64,000 nt of DNA, from assembly GCA_004764695.1 (NCBI GenBank), contig SMSO01000033.1, positions 697,001 to 761,000 of the forward strand. The letters run 5' to 3'. Below are positions 48,689 to 58,276 of the stretch, one piece after another. The first letter of the stretch is position 1. Each line of letters begins with the position of its first letter. The translations under genes and the position numbers were made by a program. The notes under the pieces were generated by a model, which saw only the letters and a list, made by a program, of their open reading frames with translations, was not told where the DNA came from and made no database searches. The stretch is from Schizochytrium sp. TIO01 (Eukaryota; Sar; Bigyra; Thraustochytrida; Thraustochytriidae).

Positions 48689-50272
48689 ATGCAAAAATCG
48701 GGCTCGTCGAGCAGAGTTCGAGTCTTAACTCGAGTGCGACCATTAAACGAAGCAGAAATAGAGGCAGGCGACGTCAAGGCAGTCTGTGTGGCAACAAATC
48801 AACAAACTGTCGAAGCTGGCGTCGGGGATGTGTACTCTATTCCTGTGAAATTCAAGTTTGACGCAAGCTTTGATGAGGATGCCTCTCAAGCAGATGTATA
48901 CAACGAAGCTGGAGCGCCTCTCGTGGATGCTGTGTGTCAAGGATACAATGCTGCACTGATTGCATATGGGCAAACTGGATCTGGCAAGACATACTCAATG
49001 TTAGCTGGAGCAGAAGATATTTGGGCACTTGCATCAAGGCTAGCCAGATCGAACGATTTCTTTAGGTCGGAGGACGAGGAACCTTTGGTTGCACAAGCAC
49101 TAGAGGTTATTGGAAGCTCTCCATGGCGAGGCGCCATTCCTCGCGCTATTGAACAGCTCTTCTCCTATGTTCACTCTGCCCAGACAGATAATGTACGCCT
49201 GTCATGCTCCTATGTGGAGATTTACAACGAACAAGTATATGACCTATTACGTGAAGGGCCGGCACGGCGACCTAGCACGAGCGGAAATGACCGTGCTTTG
49301 GATATTCATGAAGATGACTACAAGGGTGTTCATGTGTCTGGGGTGAACGAAAAAAATGTTGAAAGTCCTGATGATGTACTTAGTATGCTTTGGGCTGGTG
49401 CTCTTCGCCGAGCGGTGGACGCAACAGATATGAACGAGTATAGTTCGCGCTCCCACACAATCTTTCAAGTTATCTTGGAGCAAACAATGTCAGCTATGAC
49501 GAATGGGAAACCACGACGTGTGCGTAGTAAACTCAACCTTGTTGACCTTGCTGGTTCAGAAAAATGGCGCTCACATCAGCTGTCGAAATTTTCTGCACAA
49601 CGTATTCAAGAAATGACTAGTATTAACAAGAGTCTCTCAAATCTGGGCAACTGCATACGAGCTCTTGAAACAGGAAAATCGCATGTGCCATTTCGAAACT
49701 CAAAACTCACGCGTCTTTTGCAGGACTGCCTCCGTGGAAATGCTATGGCTAGTTTCCTTGTTACTCTCTCACCGTCGCGAGATAGTCTTGAGGAGTCAAT
49801 GTCAAGCCTTCACTTTGCAGATAGAGCCAAGGGCGTTCTTGTCGAGCCCCATATCAACGAGTTAAATTCTCCAGCCAGTTCTCTTGACGCTGCAGCTGCA
49901 GAAATCGCGCGCCTTCGAACTAGAATTCGCGACCTGGAAGCTCGAGCCGTGCGCACCGATCAAGAACCTTGTGCAGTTTTGGGGGCTACAGTACAAGCTG
50001 CTGCTGCGCGACTCTACGCTTGGGACACTCGCTGTAGAAAACCCGGGGCAACTCAGGCAAGGCACACTGTTCAGGATGACCAACTTGCTCAGGTTTACGA
50101 AAAGTGGCTACTTGATACACTTACTCAAGACCCAGCCAACTCAGAGTTCCCAGGACAGCCATGTTTGTCACTTGAACAACGCCTTGCAATGGCAGAATGG
50201 GCTGTTCTCTTACAATTCCGCAAGATTTCTCAAGGTCAGCAGCATCTAGATTTGGATGCTGCAGCGAATTAG
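48689..50272 (+). CDS. Kinesin with N-terminal motor, orphan type
   Basis: 527 residues from the ATG at 48689 (the nine codons upstream in frame begin with TTG). The motor fills residues 8-390: RVRVLTRVRPLNEAE, P-loop AYGQTGSGKTYSM (about 91-103), switch I NEYSSRSH (about 249-256), switch II LVDLAGSE (about 284-291), and HVPFRNSKLTRLLQDCL. After DLAGSE the usual Arg is replaced by KW, and a longer loop (RSHQLSKFSAQRIQEMTS) precedes NKSLSNLGNC, so loop 11 is unusual. The loop after the P-loop is also expanded (about 105-140). The remaining 135 residues contain one short coiled coil (SLDAAAAEIARLRTRIRDLEAR) and no cargo domain. The protein is short for a transport kinesin. I cannot place it in a numbered family; plus-end motility is the usual property of N-terminal motors. 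Confidence 0.9.
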   Translation: MQKSGSSSRVRVLTRVRPLNEAEIEAGDVKAVCVATNQQTVEAGVGDVYSIPVKFKFDASFDEDASQADVYNEAGAPLVDAVCQGYNAALIAYGQTGSGKTYSMLAGAEDIWALASRLARSNDFFRSEDEEPLVAQALEVIGSSPWRGAIPRAIEQLFSYVHSAQTDNVRLSCSYVEIYNEQVYDLLREGPARRPSTSGNDRALDIHEDDYKGVHVSGVNEKNVESPDDVLSMLWAGALRRAVDATDMNEYSSRSHTIFQVILEQTMSAMTNGKPRRVRSKLNLVDLAGSEKWRSHQLSKFSAQRIQEMTSINKSLSNLGNCIRALETGKSHVPFRNSKLTRLLQDCLRGNAMASFLVTLSPSRDSLEESMSSLHFADRAKGVLVEPHINELNSPASSLDAAAAEIARLRTRIRDLEARAVRTDQEPCAVLGATVQAAAARLYAWDTRCRKPGATQARHTVQDDQLAQVYEKWLLDTLTQDPANSEFPGQPCLSLEQRLAMAEWAVLLQFRKISQGQQHLDLDAAAN

Positions 50273-51294
50273 TTAGTCACCAGCGCAAAGTCAAATTGTA
50301 AAAGTACAATATTATTACAAAAGTATGTATGCATCTATAATGGTATCTTCCCTTTTTATTTGGCATGTTTCTTGACGAGCTAGACGCTCTGGTTGAGAAC
50401 TTCTGTAAACCTGTAGGTCTCTTTTTTCACTTGAAGAAGTTGTTAAGCCAGTGGACGCATGAAGAGAGGGTTCGAAGAAGAAACTTGCTTTGCTTACTTA
50501 CAACTTGAGCCACCAATCCTTGTGCAGAGAGTCATTTTCCATCTACTGGCAGTAGTAGTACCTTGATTCTAGGTAGTTACTTCTCTTCTCAGTATCTATC
50601 AGATCTCTAAACCTCGTATTGGGTAGGCAGTGAATGTGGTTCATCGCTGCGCACGCGCACCCACGTGCGAAATGGGAGCAATTCCCATGGGAAAGGGTTG
50701 TACATAGCCATTCACGCACATAATCGGTTGTCGTATGGCGCACAGCACAGCCCGCAATACATCTTGGCAATGGAAACACAGCAGTCTCCACCTTGGTGCA
50801 ACAGGTATTTTGCCGAAACCATGCTGCGGCGTCGAGGCTTGGCCGAGCGAGACAATGCACGACAGAGCTCAGGCTTTACTTTTTCCAAGTTTACTCTATA
50901 TTGCTCCTGACTAGTGCATCGATTGTTATGGATTGATAACATTGCATAGCAGTAAGAAAAAGAAATAGGAAGGAAAAGGAAGAAAGTTTTCTGAATATCC
51001 TCAATAAACAAGGCCGAAAGAAAAGAAACAAGAAAAAGAAACTTGAACTAAGATATCATGGCGAAAAGTTGAAGAGAAGGTAAAGCAAAACTGGGAAACA
51101 AGCAAAAACGAATTGCACGGGTGCTGCTAGGTGCCGACTCAGTGAGGGCAGCTGTCGTCACTGTCTCTGCAGCCTCGCCACGTCGTTCAGGGCTTTGCCT
51201 TAGACGTTCTGGGCGACCAAATATAGTGTGAAACTGAGGCTGCTCAATCCTTGAAGAGGTCTGTCTGCTTGAGCTTGACGATTCTTCAAATAGG
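50273..51294. other. Intergenic, no gene seen
   Basis: About 1 kb between the orphan kinesin and the transporter. A 100-codon minus-strand frame at its right end overlaps the transporter start and is probably a shadow. An in-frame stop lies about 80 bases upstream of the transporter ATG. Confidence 0.45.
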
Positions 51295-52698
51295 ATGATC
51301 GACGAGGCACTTTTCTTCGTCATGGGCATTGGAAGCCTGTTCCCTTGGAATGCATTCATTACTGAGAGTGGGTACTTTACTACTCGCTTTGCTGGAAGCT
51401 CATATCAGGCAACCTTTGAAAGTGGGTTTGGAGTAGCGTACAATGTGTCAAACATGTTAACCCTGGTGACTATGCTCTGGTTGCAGAAATACATGACTGA
51501 GTGGATGGTCATTGCAGTCCCGTTCATTGGCACCGGGATCATTTTCTGTGGCACAGCTATGATGACACAAATTGATGTGACCCAGCAAAACCTCTTTGCC
51601 ATTACAACCGCAACGGTTCTCATTTGTGGAGTTATGTCTGGACCCATGATTTCTGGAAGTGCAGCGCTTGCTTCGAGATTTAGCAAGTCATGTGTTGCGA
51701 TTTTCTATACAGGGCAGGCATTTGGTGGAGGCTTGGCGTCTTTATCTAGTCTTTTTACGACATTGGTTGCGGGCAACGACAATTTTTGCAACTCAACAGT
51801 TTGGGGCGCTACAGAAACGCCTGCATTCGTTGTCGACTGGAGCGCATTTTGGTACTTCTCCGTGGCCGCCATGGTTTGTTTTATTTCGGTCTTTGCTTAC
51901 GGCATTGTCAAAGTACGCCAATCGAAGATGGGAAACCCAGAAAATTCGGCCACGGTAGAGGCAATAGATGAACTTGACGAAGAGGACGGATCACTCCTCG
52001 CACTAGGTGAACGTGAAGACGTTGAGGACGCGGGAGCTAACACTCGATCTGTGGATACTTCAGGTGTTGATTCGATGTCTGGTTCTGTGAGCTTGGGTGA
52101 ATCTCTGATAGGGCAGTACTATGACTCAATGCTTCCCAAGGAGGCCAGCTGGGACAGGACAACTGTGGAGACTATTTTTTCGATTATCCGCTATCCTTGC
52201 ATCGCTGTCTTTTGTACCTTCTTTTCAACACTCAGTGTATTCCCTGCAATTGTGGCACAGACAGAGTCAGTACATAAATGCGAGCCAGGGGCAAGTCGGT
52301 TTTCAAACGAGCTTTTTGTTCCAATCTTGTTTCTTATATTTAATGCTTCTGACTTTGCTGGGCGAGCCTTAATGGATAAATGGCAGCCCTTTAATGGCAA
52401 GCAGCTTATGACGTTGGCCCTTGCTCGATTTTTGTTCTGGCCTTTGTTTTATGTTCAAAATATTCGTGGTTCGCGGCTCCCGATTCTATTCAATGCAGAC
52501 TTCTGGCCATTGGCGATCGCAACACTTTGCGGTTTTACCAATGGTTTCGTTAGTACCTCGTCCATGGTTACGGCACAGATCAGTGTTCCAAAGGTCCACC
52601 GTGATGTGGCTTCAGTCATTGCTTCTTTGTTTCTGACGCTAGGTCTTACTTTTGGTGCATTCGGAAGTTATTTGTCCATTTGGATTGTACAAGGATAA
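51295..52698 (+). CDS. Equilibrative nucleoside transporter (SLC29/ENT family)
   Basis: 467 residues, intronless, about the usual ENT length. The N-terminus goes straight into the family signature FFVMGIGSLFPWNAFI, with the PWN motif of TM1 (about 7-25). Further hydrophobic segments suit the 11-helix ENT fold: TM2-6 between residues 45 and 210, then a long acidic cytosolic loop (about 215-285, DELDEEDGSLLALGERED), then TM7-11. NASDFAGRALMDKW (TM8 region) and LCGFTNGFVSTSSMV (TM10) match conserved ENT positions. ENTs carry nucleosides and nucleobases down their gradient; some protist members are proton-coupled. Substrate choice cannot be read here. The start is the first ATG after an in-frame stop. 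AATAAA at 52823-52828 may be the polyadenylation signal. The gene is convergent with the GT60 gene. Confidence 0.93.
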   Translation: MIDEALFFVMGIGSLFPWNAFITESGYFTTRFAGSSYQATFESGFGVAYNVSNMLTLVTMLWLQKYMTEWMVIAVPFIGTGIIFCGTAMMTQIDVTQQNLFAITTATVLICGVMSGPMISGSAALASRFSKSCVAIFYTGQAFGGGLASLSSLFTTLVAGNDNFCNSTVWGATETPAFVVDWSAFWYFSVAAMVCFISVFAYGIVKVRQSKMGNPENSATVEAIDELDEEDGSLLALGEREDVEDAGANTRSVDTSGVDSMSGSVSLGESLIGQYYDSMLPKEASWDRTTVETIFSIIRYPCIAVFCTFFSTLSVFPAIVAQTESVHKCEPGASRFSNELFVPILFLIFNASDFAGRALMDKWQPFNGKQLMTLALARFLFWPLFYVQNIRGSRLPILFNADFWPLAIATLCGFTNGFVSTSSMVTAQISVPKVHRDVASVIASLFLTLGLTFGAFGSYLSIWIVQG

Positions 52699-53139
52699 CG
52701 CACTTCTCCTGTGAATCAGATGCTTTTTACAATCTAAATAATAGCTCAGCGTAGAAATGTTGAAGAAACATACTAGACCATTCGCATCACGACGAATTCT
52801 CTTTGGACTTGAAAACAAGGCAAATAAAGAGTCCAGATTACGACAGACTTAGGAACTTAGAAAATCAATGTGTTGTAATAAAACCACGTTAAACTATCAG
52901 CATAAATTTATCAATACATGTATGTCATTCCTACTAATGTAGATGATTGTAACGCCCCCTCTATATCTCGTAAAGCTCTTTCTTGTGATTGTTTGATATG
53001 ACCAGAAAGAAAGAGAGGATTCTTTGTTTTGACCCCATAATCATTTTGATGCTCGTTCGCAGAACGGAGAAAGATTTTGCTATACTTACATCAAATGAGG
53101 GATGCAGTTGGTCGATCTTAATTACTTTCAATTTTGACT
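52699..53139. other. Convergent 3' intergenic region
   Basis: 440 bases between two stop codons facing each other. The AATAAA at 52823 fits the transporter mRNA; no clear minus-strand equivalent is seen for the glycosyltransferase. Confidence 0.5.
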
Positions 53140-56100
53140 TTACTCACTGCGCTCATTCATAGGAAGATTATCTTCAAAATCATCATACAAATCTTCATCA
53201 TCGTCGTACTCATCATCATAGTCATCATCACTGTAGTCGTCTGCGTTCTCATTTTCCATTTTTTGATCCCTGATATTTGGAGGGTCTTGAAGCTCGCCAT
53301 TTAATTCATTACTGCTGCCATTGTTTACCTCATCCAATGCTTCGCATTCCTCATCTGTGGGGCTAGAAGCCTTAGATCCATCTCCGTGAGGAACGGAATA
53401 TTTTACATTCTCGCCAGACTTTGAAACATCTGTAACCTCGTTCTCATGCTCAACAGGAACATTTTGCTCATCTTCAGTTCTGGTAAGGCCGTTTTTCTCT
53501 CTGAAAATAGCAGGCTCTCTCGAGTGTTCTTGACTTGTAGGGTGAATGTGCTCGCTTTGTTCGCCTTCTGCATTGTGTTCTTGCTGCTCAATGAGACTCG
53601 CCTCGCCATTCAAAATAGCATCGTCGTGGCTCGCATCATTTTCAATACTGCTATTCACATTCAATACAAAAAGTGTATTGTTTCCACTGTAGGTATCTTC
53701 TTCTTCTTCATTGTCGTCATCGTCCTTACTTTCTGAAATCTGTCTAATCTCAGCCTCATCAATTGCCGATTTAAAATCCTCATCTTCATCGCTTTGGAGA
53801 CTGTCTTCGTCCATTCGGTCGTAGCTATCTTCGTTGTTATTGTCGTCATCATCGTTTTCGTCACTTTCTGAAACCTTTCCAATCTCAGTCTCATCGATTA
53901 CAGATTTAAAACTCTCATCTTCATCGCTTTCGAGAATATCTTGGTCCATTTGGTCGTAACTATCGTCCTTACCATCTTCGTCATAGTTGTCATCGTCGCT
54001 ATAGTCATCATCATCATCATCATCATCTTCATCATCATCATCTTCATCTTCATCTTCATCTTCATCTTCATCTTCATCTTCATCTTCATCGTAGACATCC
54101 TGGTCGTTTGAATTCTTGATGCGATCAATATCATCGTTCATACGACTGACAGATGATATTGTCTCACTAGCCTTGCTACTTTCGAATTCGTTATTGAAAT
54201 CAACAGTGTCAGCGTCAGCAAAATGAGAATCTTGACCAATATCGGATTCATCGTCTAAAACAGTTTCGATCTCAGTGTCATCAACTATAGATGTGGAGTC
54301 CTCGTCATCTTCGCTGTCAAGAGTTCGCTCAACCCCATTGGAATTGTTGTCGGTATCTGTGACAATACTTTGGCTATCAGACTTAGTTTCGCTTTGAAAC
54401 TTTGTGCTAGACGTCTCATCCCCTGATTGCGCTTCATTTTCTTCAAGATGATCAGTTATAGGGTCGTGCTCTTGGATATCACGATCGTCCATAATTCTCA
54501 TATTTGCATTGCTGATAACCTTGTTTGCAGATACATCAAGGGGGGGTTCGTTACGTATCTCGAGATTATCATCATCTTCAACATTATCGAGATCTCCGAG
54601 ATCTATATCAATAAGGTCATGGTCTTCGTAAACCTCTTCCTCCTCGTTGTGATCGTCAGCCTCGCCTTCATCTATGCTATTTTCGAGGCCTGAATTATTC
54701 AGGACATGGTCTTCGTAGACCTCTTCCTCCTCATCATGGTCGCCATCCTCGGACTCATCTCTACTCCTTTCTTTGCCATTTTGACTGGTATCCTCGGCTC
54801 CATCTTTGTTTAAAATGTAGCTACAGAGAGCATCGCTGTCAATGGCGATGATTTTGGATCCATCTACGCTAATTTTCGCCCTAAACATGTCGAAAAATTC
54901 TTGGATTGGGCGTACACGACCCAGAGAGAACTTGGAGACAGCTCGAGTCGAAAAGGGCTCTTTGATTGGGTCTACATGAAGGCCTAAAATATGGCGGATC
55001 CGCGCCATCGATGAAGCTGCAAGTTCATCGTGATGCTTTTCGTCTCTGTTGTTTTCCCAGAACAAAGGAGCCGTATGTTGAGGGCGTTCAAAAGGGTAAA
55101 AATGTACCAATGCTGTTCGAAGAAATGAGTATGCGGTGTAGCCATGCGTATAAAGACGAGCTGCCATGACGAACTCTTCGCCCATAAAGATCCATGGAGT
55201 ACAACAGTCGTAGGGGACGTTTAAGATGCGATGTCCCCTTGAAAAGGATAAACCAGCAGCAAAGAAGGGGTGAACTGTAGGTAACCTGTTGTCATGTTCT
55301 GACATCTCAAGCGAATTTTCAAAACGAACCAATCCTTGTGGCAGCATGATCCGAGAATGGCACATAACGGGTGAGGTTGGGCGTAAACGTTTTCCAGAAG
55401 TGGAGTTAATACCTCCAACAGCCTGGGTTGGGTACGCAGTGAGTATGCCGTATTCGTCGTCAAGTGATTCCCATTGACGAATGAGACTATTATCCCAATT
55501 TTGTGTAAACAACATATGAGCATCGATTTGAAGTAAGAATGTCTCGCCCTTATACATCTGATCCGCCCGATTGCGCCCAAAAGTGGGCCCTCGGGCTAAT
55601 CGAGCATCGAGTCTATGGACCCGAATTTGGCGAAGGTTCTTGCACAAAACTGCCCAGTCACTGTCTGCTTTAAGATTTCCCGAGTGGCAATCCACTTGCT
55701 GTGGTACACACGGTTTGTCAATGCTCAGCGACTGATCCACAACTGCAACATATACACGGTCAGGATGAGCTGCTCGTCGGAAAGCGTTTGCAATGGTAGC
55801 GCTACACATTTGATCTCTGTATGACGCCACATGTATGAGGATTGTGTCTAAACCTCTAATTTTATAACCCACCAGTCCGGGGTTTTCATGACGCGGGGTC
55901 CAACGTTTGAGTTTTTGTTCTGGGATTAAGGGTCCAAGGTTCTCCTCTACCGGCACCTCCCGACATTTCTGTAGGTATGTCATTTCTCCACGTTCTCCTG
56001 AAGAAATATCGTCCGAGCTGTGGAGCGAAAATAATAGTTTGTAATTGTTTCGAATCGCCAAAAGCTCTCCACAAACTCCTTTGCAGGCAGCTTCATCTGC

Positions 56101-56493
56101 ACATGCATTGAGAGCTTCCTGGAGGTTTGTAAAGTAGTTCCTTTCATCCCCTTCAGCAAAGACGAGGTGATTCAGTCTTCCTGGGACTGGATCTGTCCAT
56201 AAGCATTCTGTCTTGAAACTTATCTTTCCAAATGCATTGACGGGCAAATTCTCATCGTCGCTAGACGCCCTCTTTTCCCGAGCATGGTCTTCCGAAGGCT
56301 CGGGCCGCCAATTCTCAACGTGAAGAGAGCTACTCTGTAGCGCTGAGTGGGCTGCAATGCAGGCCTGGTTGCTGGCCGCTAAAGAATCGCACTGCACTGG
56401 CGTTCTCAAGATTGACACGAATAGACCCGCCAGCGCAAGCAGCACGAGGCCGCATACCGACCTCGAATAAAGCAGCGACGGTTCCGCGCCCAT
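53140..56493 (-). CDS. GT60 family GlcNAc-transferase with long acidic tail
   Basis: 1117 residues, intronless. A hydrophobic segment at about 13-30 (CGLVLLALAGLFVSIL) after a short N-terminus gives a type II membrane anchor typical of Golgi glycosyltransferases. The catalytic domain is at about 210-510: TILIHVASYRD, VYVAVVDQ, GPTFGRNRADQ, then FLLQIDAHMLF with the DxH metal-binding motif (about 323) that replaces DxD in this family, then FFAAGLSFSRGH and WIFMGEEFVMAARLYTHGY. This is the fold of polypeptide GlcNAc-transferases of the GT60/Pfam GlcNAc group, whose members modify Skp1 (cytosolic) or mucin-like proteins (Golgi). The membrane anchor favours the mucin type, an inference. The last 550 residues are mostly Asp/Glu/Ser with internal repeats of about 45 and 30 residues and an uninterrupted Asp/Glu run. 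This tail is far longer than the usual family length. Confidence 0.9.
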   Translation of the reverse strand: MGAEPSLLYSRSVCGLVLLALAGLFVSILRTPVQCDSLAASNQACIAAHSALQSSSLHVENWRPEPSEDHAREKRASSDDENLPVNAFGKISFKTECLWTDPVPGRLNHLVFAEGDERNYFTNLQEALNACADEAACKGVCGELLAIRNNYKLLFSLHSSDDISSGERGEMTYLQKCREVPVEENLGPLIPEQKLKRWTPRHENPGLVGYKIRGLDTILIHVASYRDQMCSATIANAFRRAAHPDRVYVAVVDQSLSIDKPCVPQQVDCHSGNLKADSDWAVLCKNLRQIRVHRLDARLARGPTFGRNRADQMYKGETFLLQIDAHMLFTQNWDNSLIRQWESLDDEYGILTAYPTQAVGGINSTSGKRLRPTSPVMCHSRIMLPQGLVRFENSLEMSEHDNRLPTVHPFFAAGLSFSRGHRILNVPYDCCTPWIFMGEEFVMAARLYTHGYTAYSFLRTALVHFYPFERPQHTAPLFWENNRDEKHHDELAASSMARIRHILGLHVDPIKEPFSTRAVSKFSLGRVRPIQEFFDMFRAKISVDGSKIIAIDSDALCSYILNKDGAEDTSQNGKERSRDESEDGDHDEEEEVYEDHVLNNSGLENSIDEGEADDHNEEEEVYEDHDLIDIDLGDLDNVEDDDNLEIRNEPPLDVSANKVISNANMRIMDDRDIQEHDPITDHLEENEAQSGDETSSTKFQSETKSDSQSIVTDTDNNSNGVERTLDSEDDEDSTSIVDDTEIETVLDDESDIGQDSHFADADTVDFNNEFESSKASETISSVSRMNDDIDRIKNSNDQDVYDEDEDEDEDEDEDEDEDDDDEDDDDDDDDYSDDDNYDEDGKDDSYDQMDQDILESDEDESFKSVIDETEIGKVSESDENDDDDNNNEDSYDRMDEDSLQSDEDEDFKSAIDEAEIRQISESKDDDDNEEEEDTYSGNNTLFVLNVNSSIENDASHDDAILNGEASLIEQQEHNAEGEQSEHIHPTSQEHSREPAIFREKNGLTRTEDEQNVPVEHENEVTDVSKSGENVKYSVPHGDGSKASSPTDEECEALDEVNNGSSNELNGELQDPPNIRDQKMENENADDYSDDDYDDEYDDDEDLYDDFEDNLPMNERSE
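53700..54100 (-). repeat. Repeats inside the acidic tail of the glycosyltransferase
   Basis: Two copies of a 45-residue unit (135 bases apart, anchored at GGTCGTA 53952 and 53817) carry SYDxMDxDxLxSDEDExFKS and IDExEI. On the N-terminal side is a run of Asp/Glu codons made of TCATCATCA and CTTCATCTT repeats (about 54005-54090). A related pair, EEEEVYEDH, repeats 30 residues apart near 54620 and 54710. The tail grew by in-frame slippage and duplication. Confidence 0.8.
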
Positions 56494-58276
56494 CGCGAGT
56501 CCAGGTCACCTCAATACACCAAGTTCGAAGTATGAAGTCCGCTCAAGGAAGCGCATCCATCGTGGTTAGATCGATGCGCCATCGTCATTCCTGTGGTGCT
56601 TAATAATGGGTACGAGTAAATAGTCTATCAGTCACCTGCCCGCAAAGTACTATCTTCAACCATCCTGGAAACAGCAATACCTATAGCAAGGTCTACGGCA
56701 ACAACAACTAAAACATGGCGAAGCTCTTTCAAGAAAATAATGCAGGCCGGGTATTGCACAGCTTAGGCCAAATGCTGTTTGTTTGAGAATCAGTTATGAA
56801 GTGAAAACTTAGCTTCATCAGTTTGAGTGCGATTTCATTTTGTGTAGCCTTGGAGATCATGATTAACTATTGCAAACAATTTGGGTTGAGCATATATCCA
56901 ATCAGACAAAAGCTGCTAATATAAGAAGATTTGAGCACAGTAAAAGAAAGACCTTTGTAGCTCTGTCAATGTCTTTCACTATTCGATGACCTTCACGCAT
57001 TCTTTTTGTATGCAATGTTTTTTTGTATATGTATTTTAGGATAGATGAGAAAGCACATAAGCTTGATTTGCCTTTCTAAACTCAATCCGTAAATATCGAT
57101 AAGGTGAAACGTTGAAACTCACTGACTGCAAGCACCGAGGTATCTCTGTTCATACTCTTTGCCCAATCAGGCGATTATATAAGCAGTAAAAATGAAACCG
57201 TGCGTTACAATCCCCACTCAACAACCATAATAAGAATCTGTATATGAAGCTACGTTTCTAGCTATCTTTCAAGTGCTATCATACTCTTCTAGTTCTTGCA
57301 CATCCCGATACCTCTGCATAAACCTCGAAGCGTAAGTCTGCTCAATTTTACTACTTTCGTGGCCTTCCAAGTCAGAGGTTCTCCGCCACCTGTATAGATT
57401 CAATTATAGACATTATTATGTTGGATAACCAATACTAAAAATACAAGAATGGAGTTTCGTTAAAATTAGCTTTAACAGTATATCTCTTGATGCCGTAAGA
57501 CCTGCTTACCAAGCGAAAGGAATTAAAGTCTCATGGAGCAAGCAAACAAGCGAGCAGGTCTTCCCACTTTAGCTCAAAATGGAAAGAATTCGGGGGATCA
57601 ACTTGCGAATTCATTTTAGTTCTTTTCTTTTGTTTCAAGTTATAACTTTCATTTAATTTCAATTTTAAAAAATAGAAAGAAAAAAAAGGTTTTGTGTGTG
57701 TTTTTAGAATAAAATTATATGTATGTATTAGCATATCTAGCATAGTTTAGTAAATAAATAAAAAACTAAAAACTAAAAAACTAAAGCTACCATGATACTA
57801 ACAGTACCTAGTATTAACTTTCTTTTCAATGATAAAAACCTCCAAGTCTTTTGTTAAGGTGTCTTTGATCTGTAGTAAGTCCCTAGTTAAAAACAACACT
57901 AACAGTGATCCTAAAGTAATAGAAACATAAGGAGGGAAGCAGAACACCCTCGATAACTTGAGTTATTTTCCGCGTGCAAAATCAGATCCTCCGTGAGGCC
58001 AAGCCCGAGGCCGCTATCGCGATCGATCTAGCGATTGACTAACCTTGTTATCTCTCGACGGTGACCTTTAGCTTCTTTACCTGCAGCCCGTGTCACTGAT
58101 CCTTCCAACGTGGAGGGTATCGGTAGTGCTGCTCATTTGCCCGCCTCTTCAGTCTGTCTCACACGCTCGCTCACTGCACACGGTCCTGACAACTCGACTT
58201 TGCTGCTAAAATAAACTAAAGGTCCATCTTTGCTAGATATTTTGGGGTTTGAGTTGGACAAAACAGCAATTTTAGG
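56494..58276. promoter_or_regulatory. Divergent intergenic region between glycosyltransferase and FAAL-ACP genes
   Basis: 1.8 kb between two start codons that point away from each other, so both promoters must lie here. AT-rich in the middle (57400-57800), GC-richer next to each gene. No tRNA, uORF of note or repeat array is seen. A CTAAAAACTAAAAAACTAAA run lies at about 57760-57785. Confidence 0.45.
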
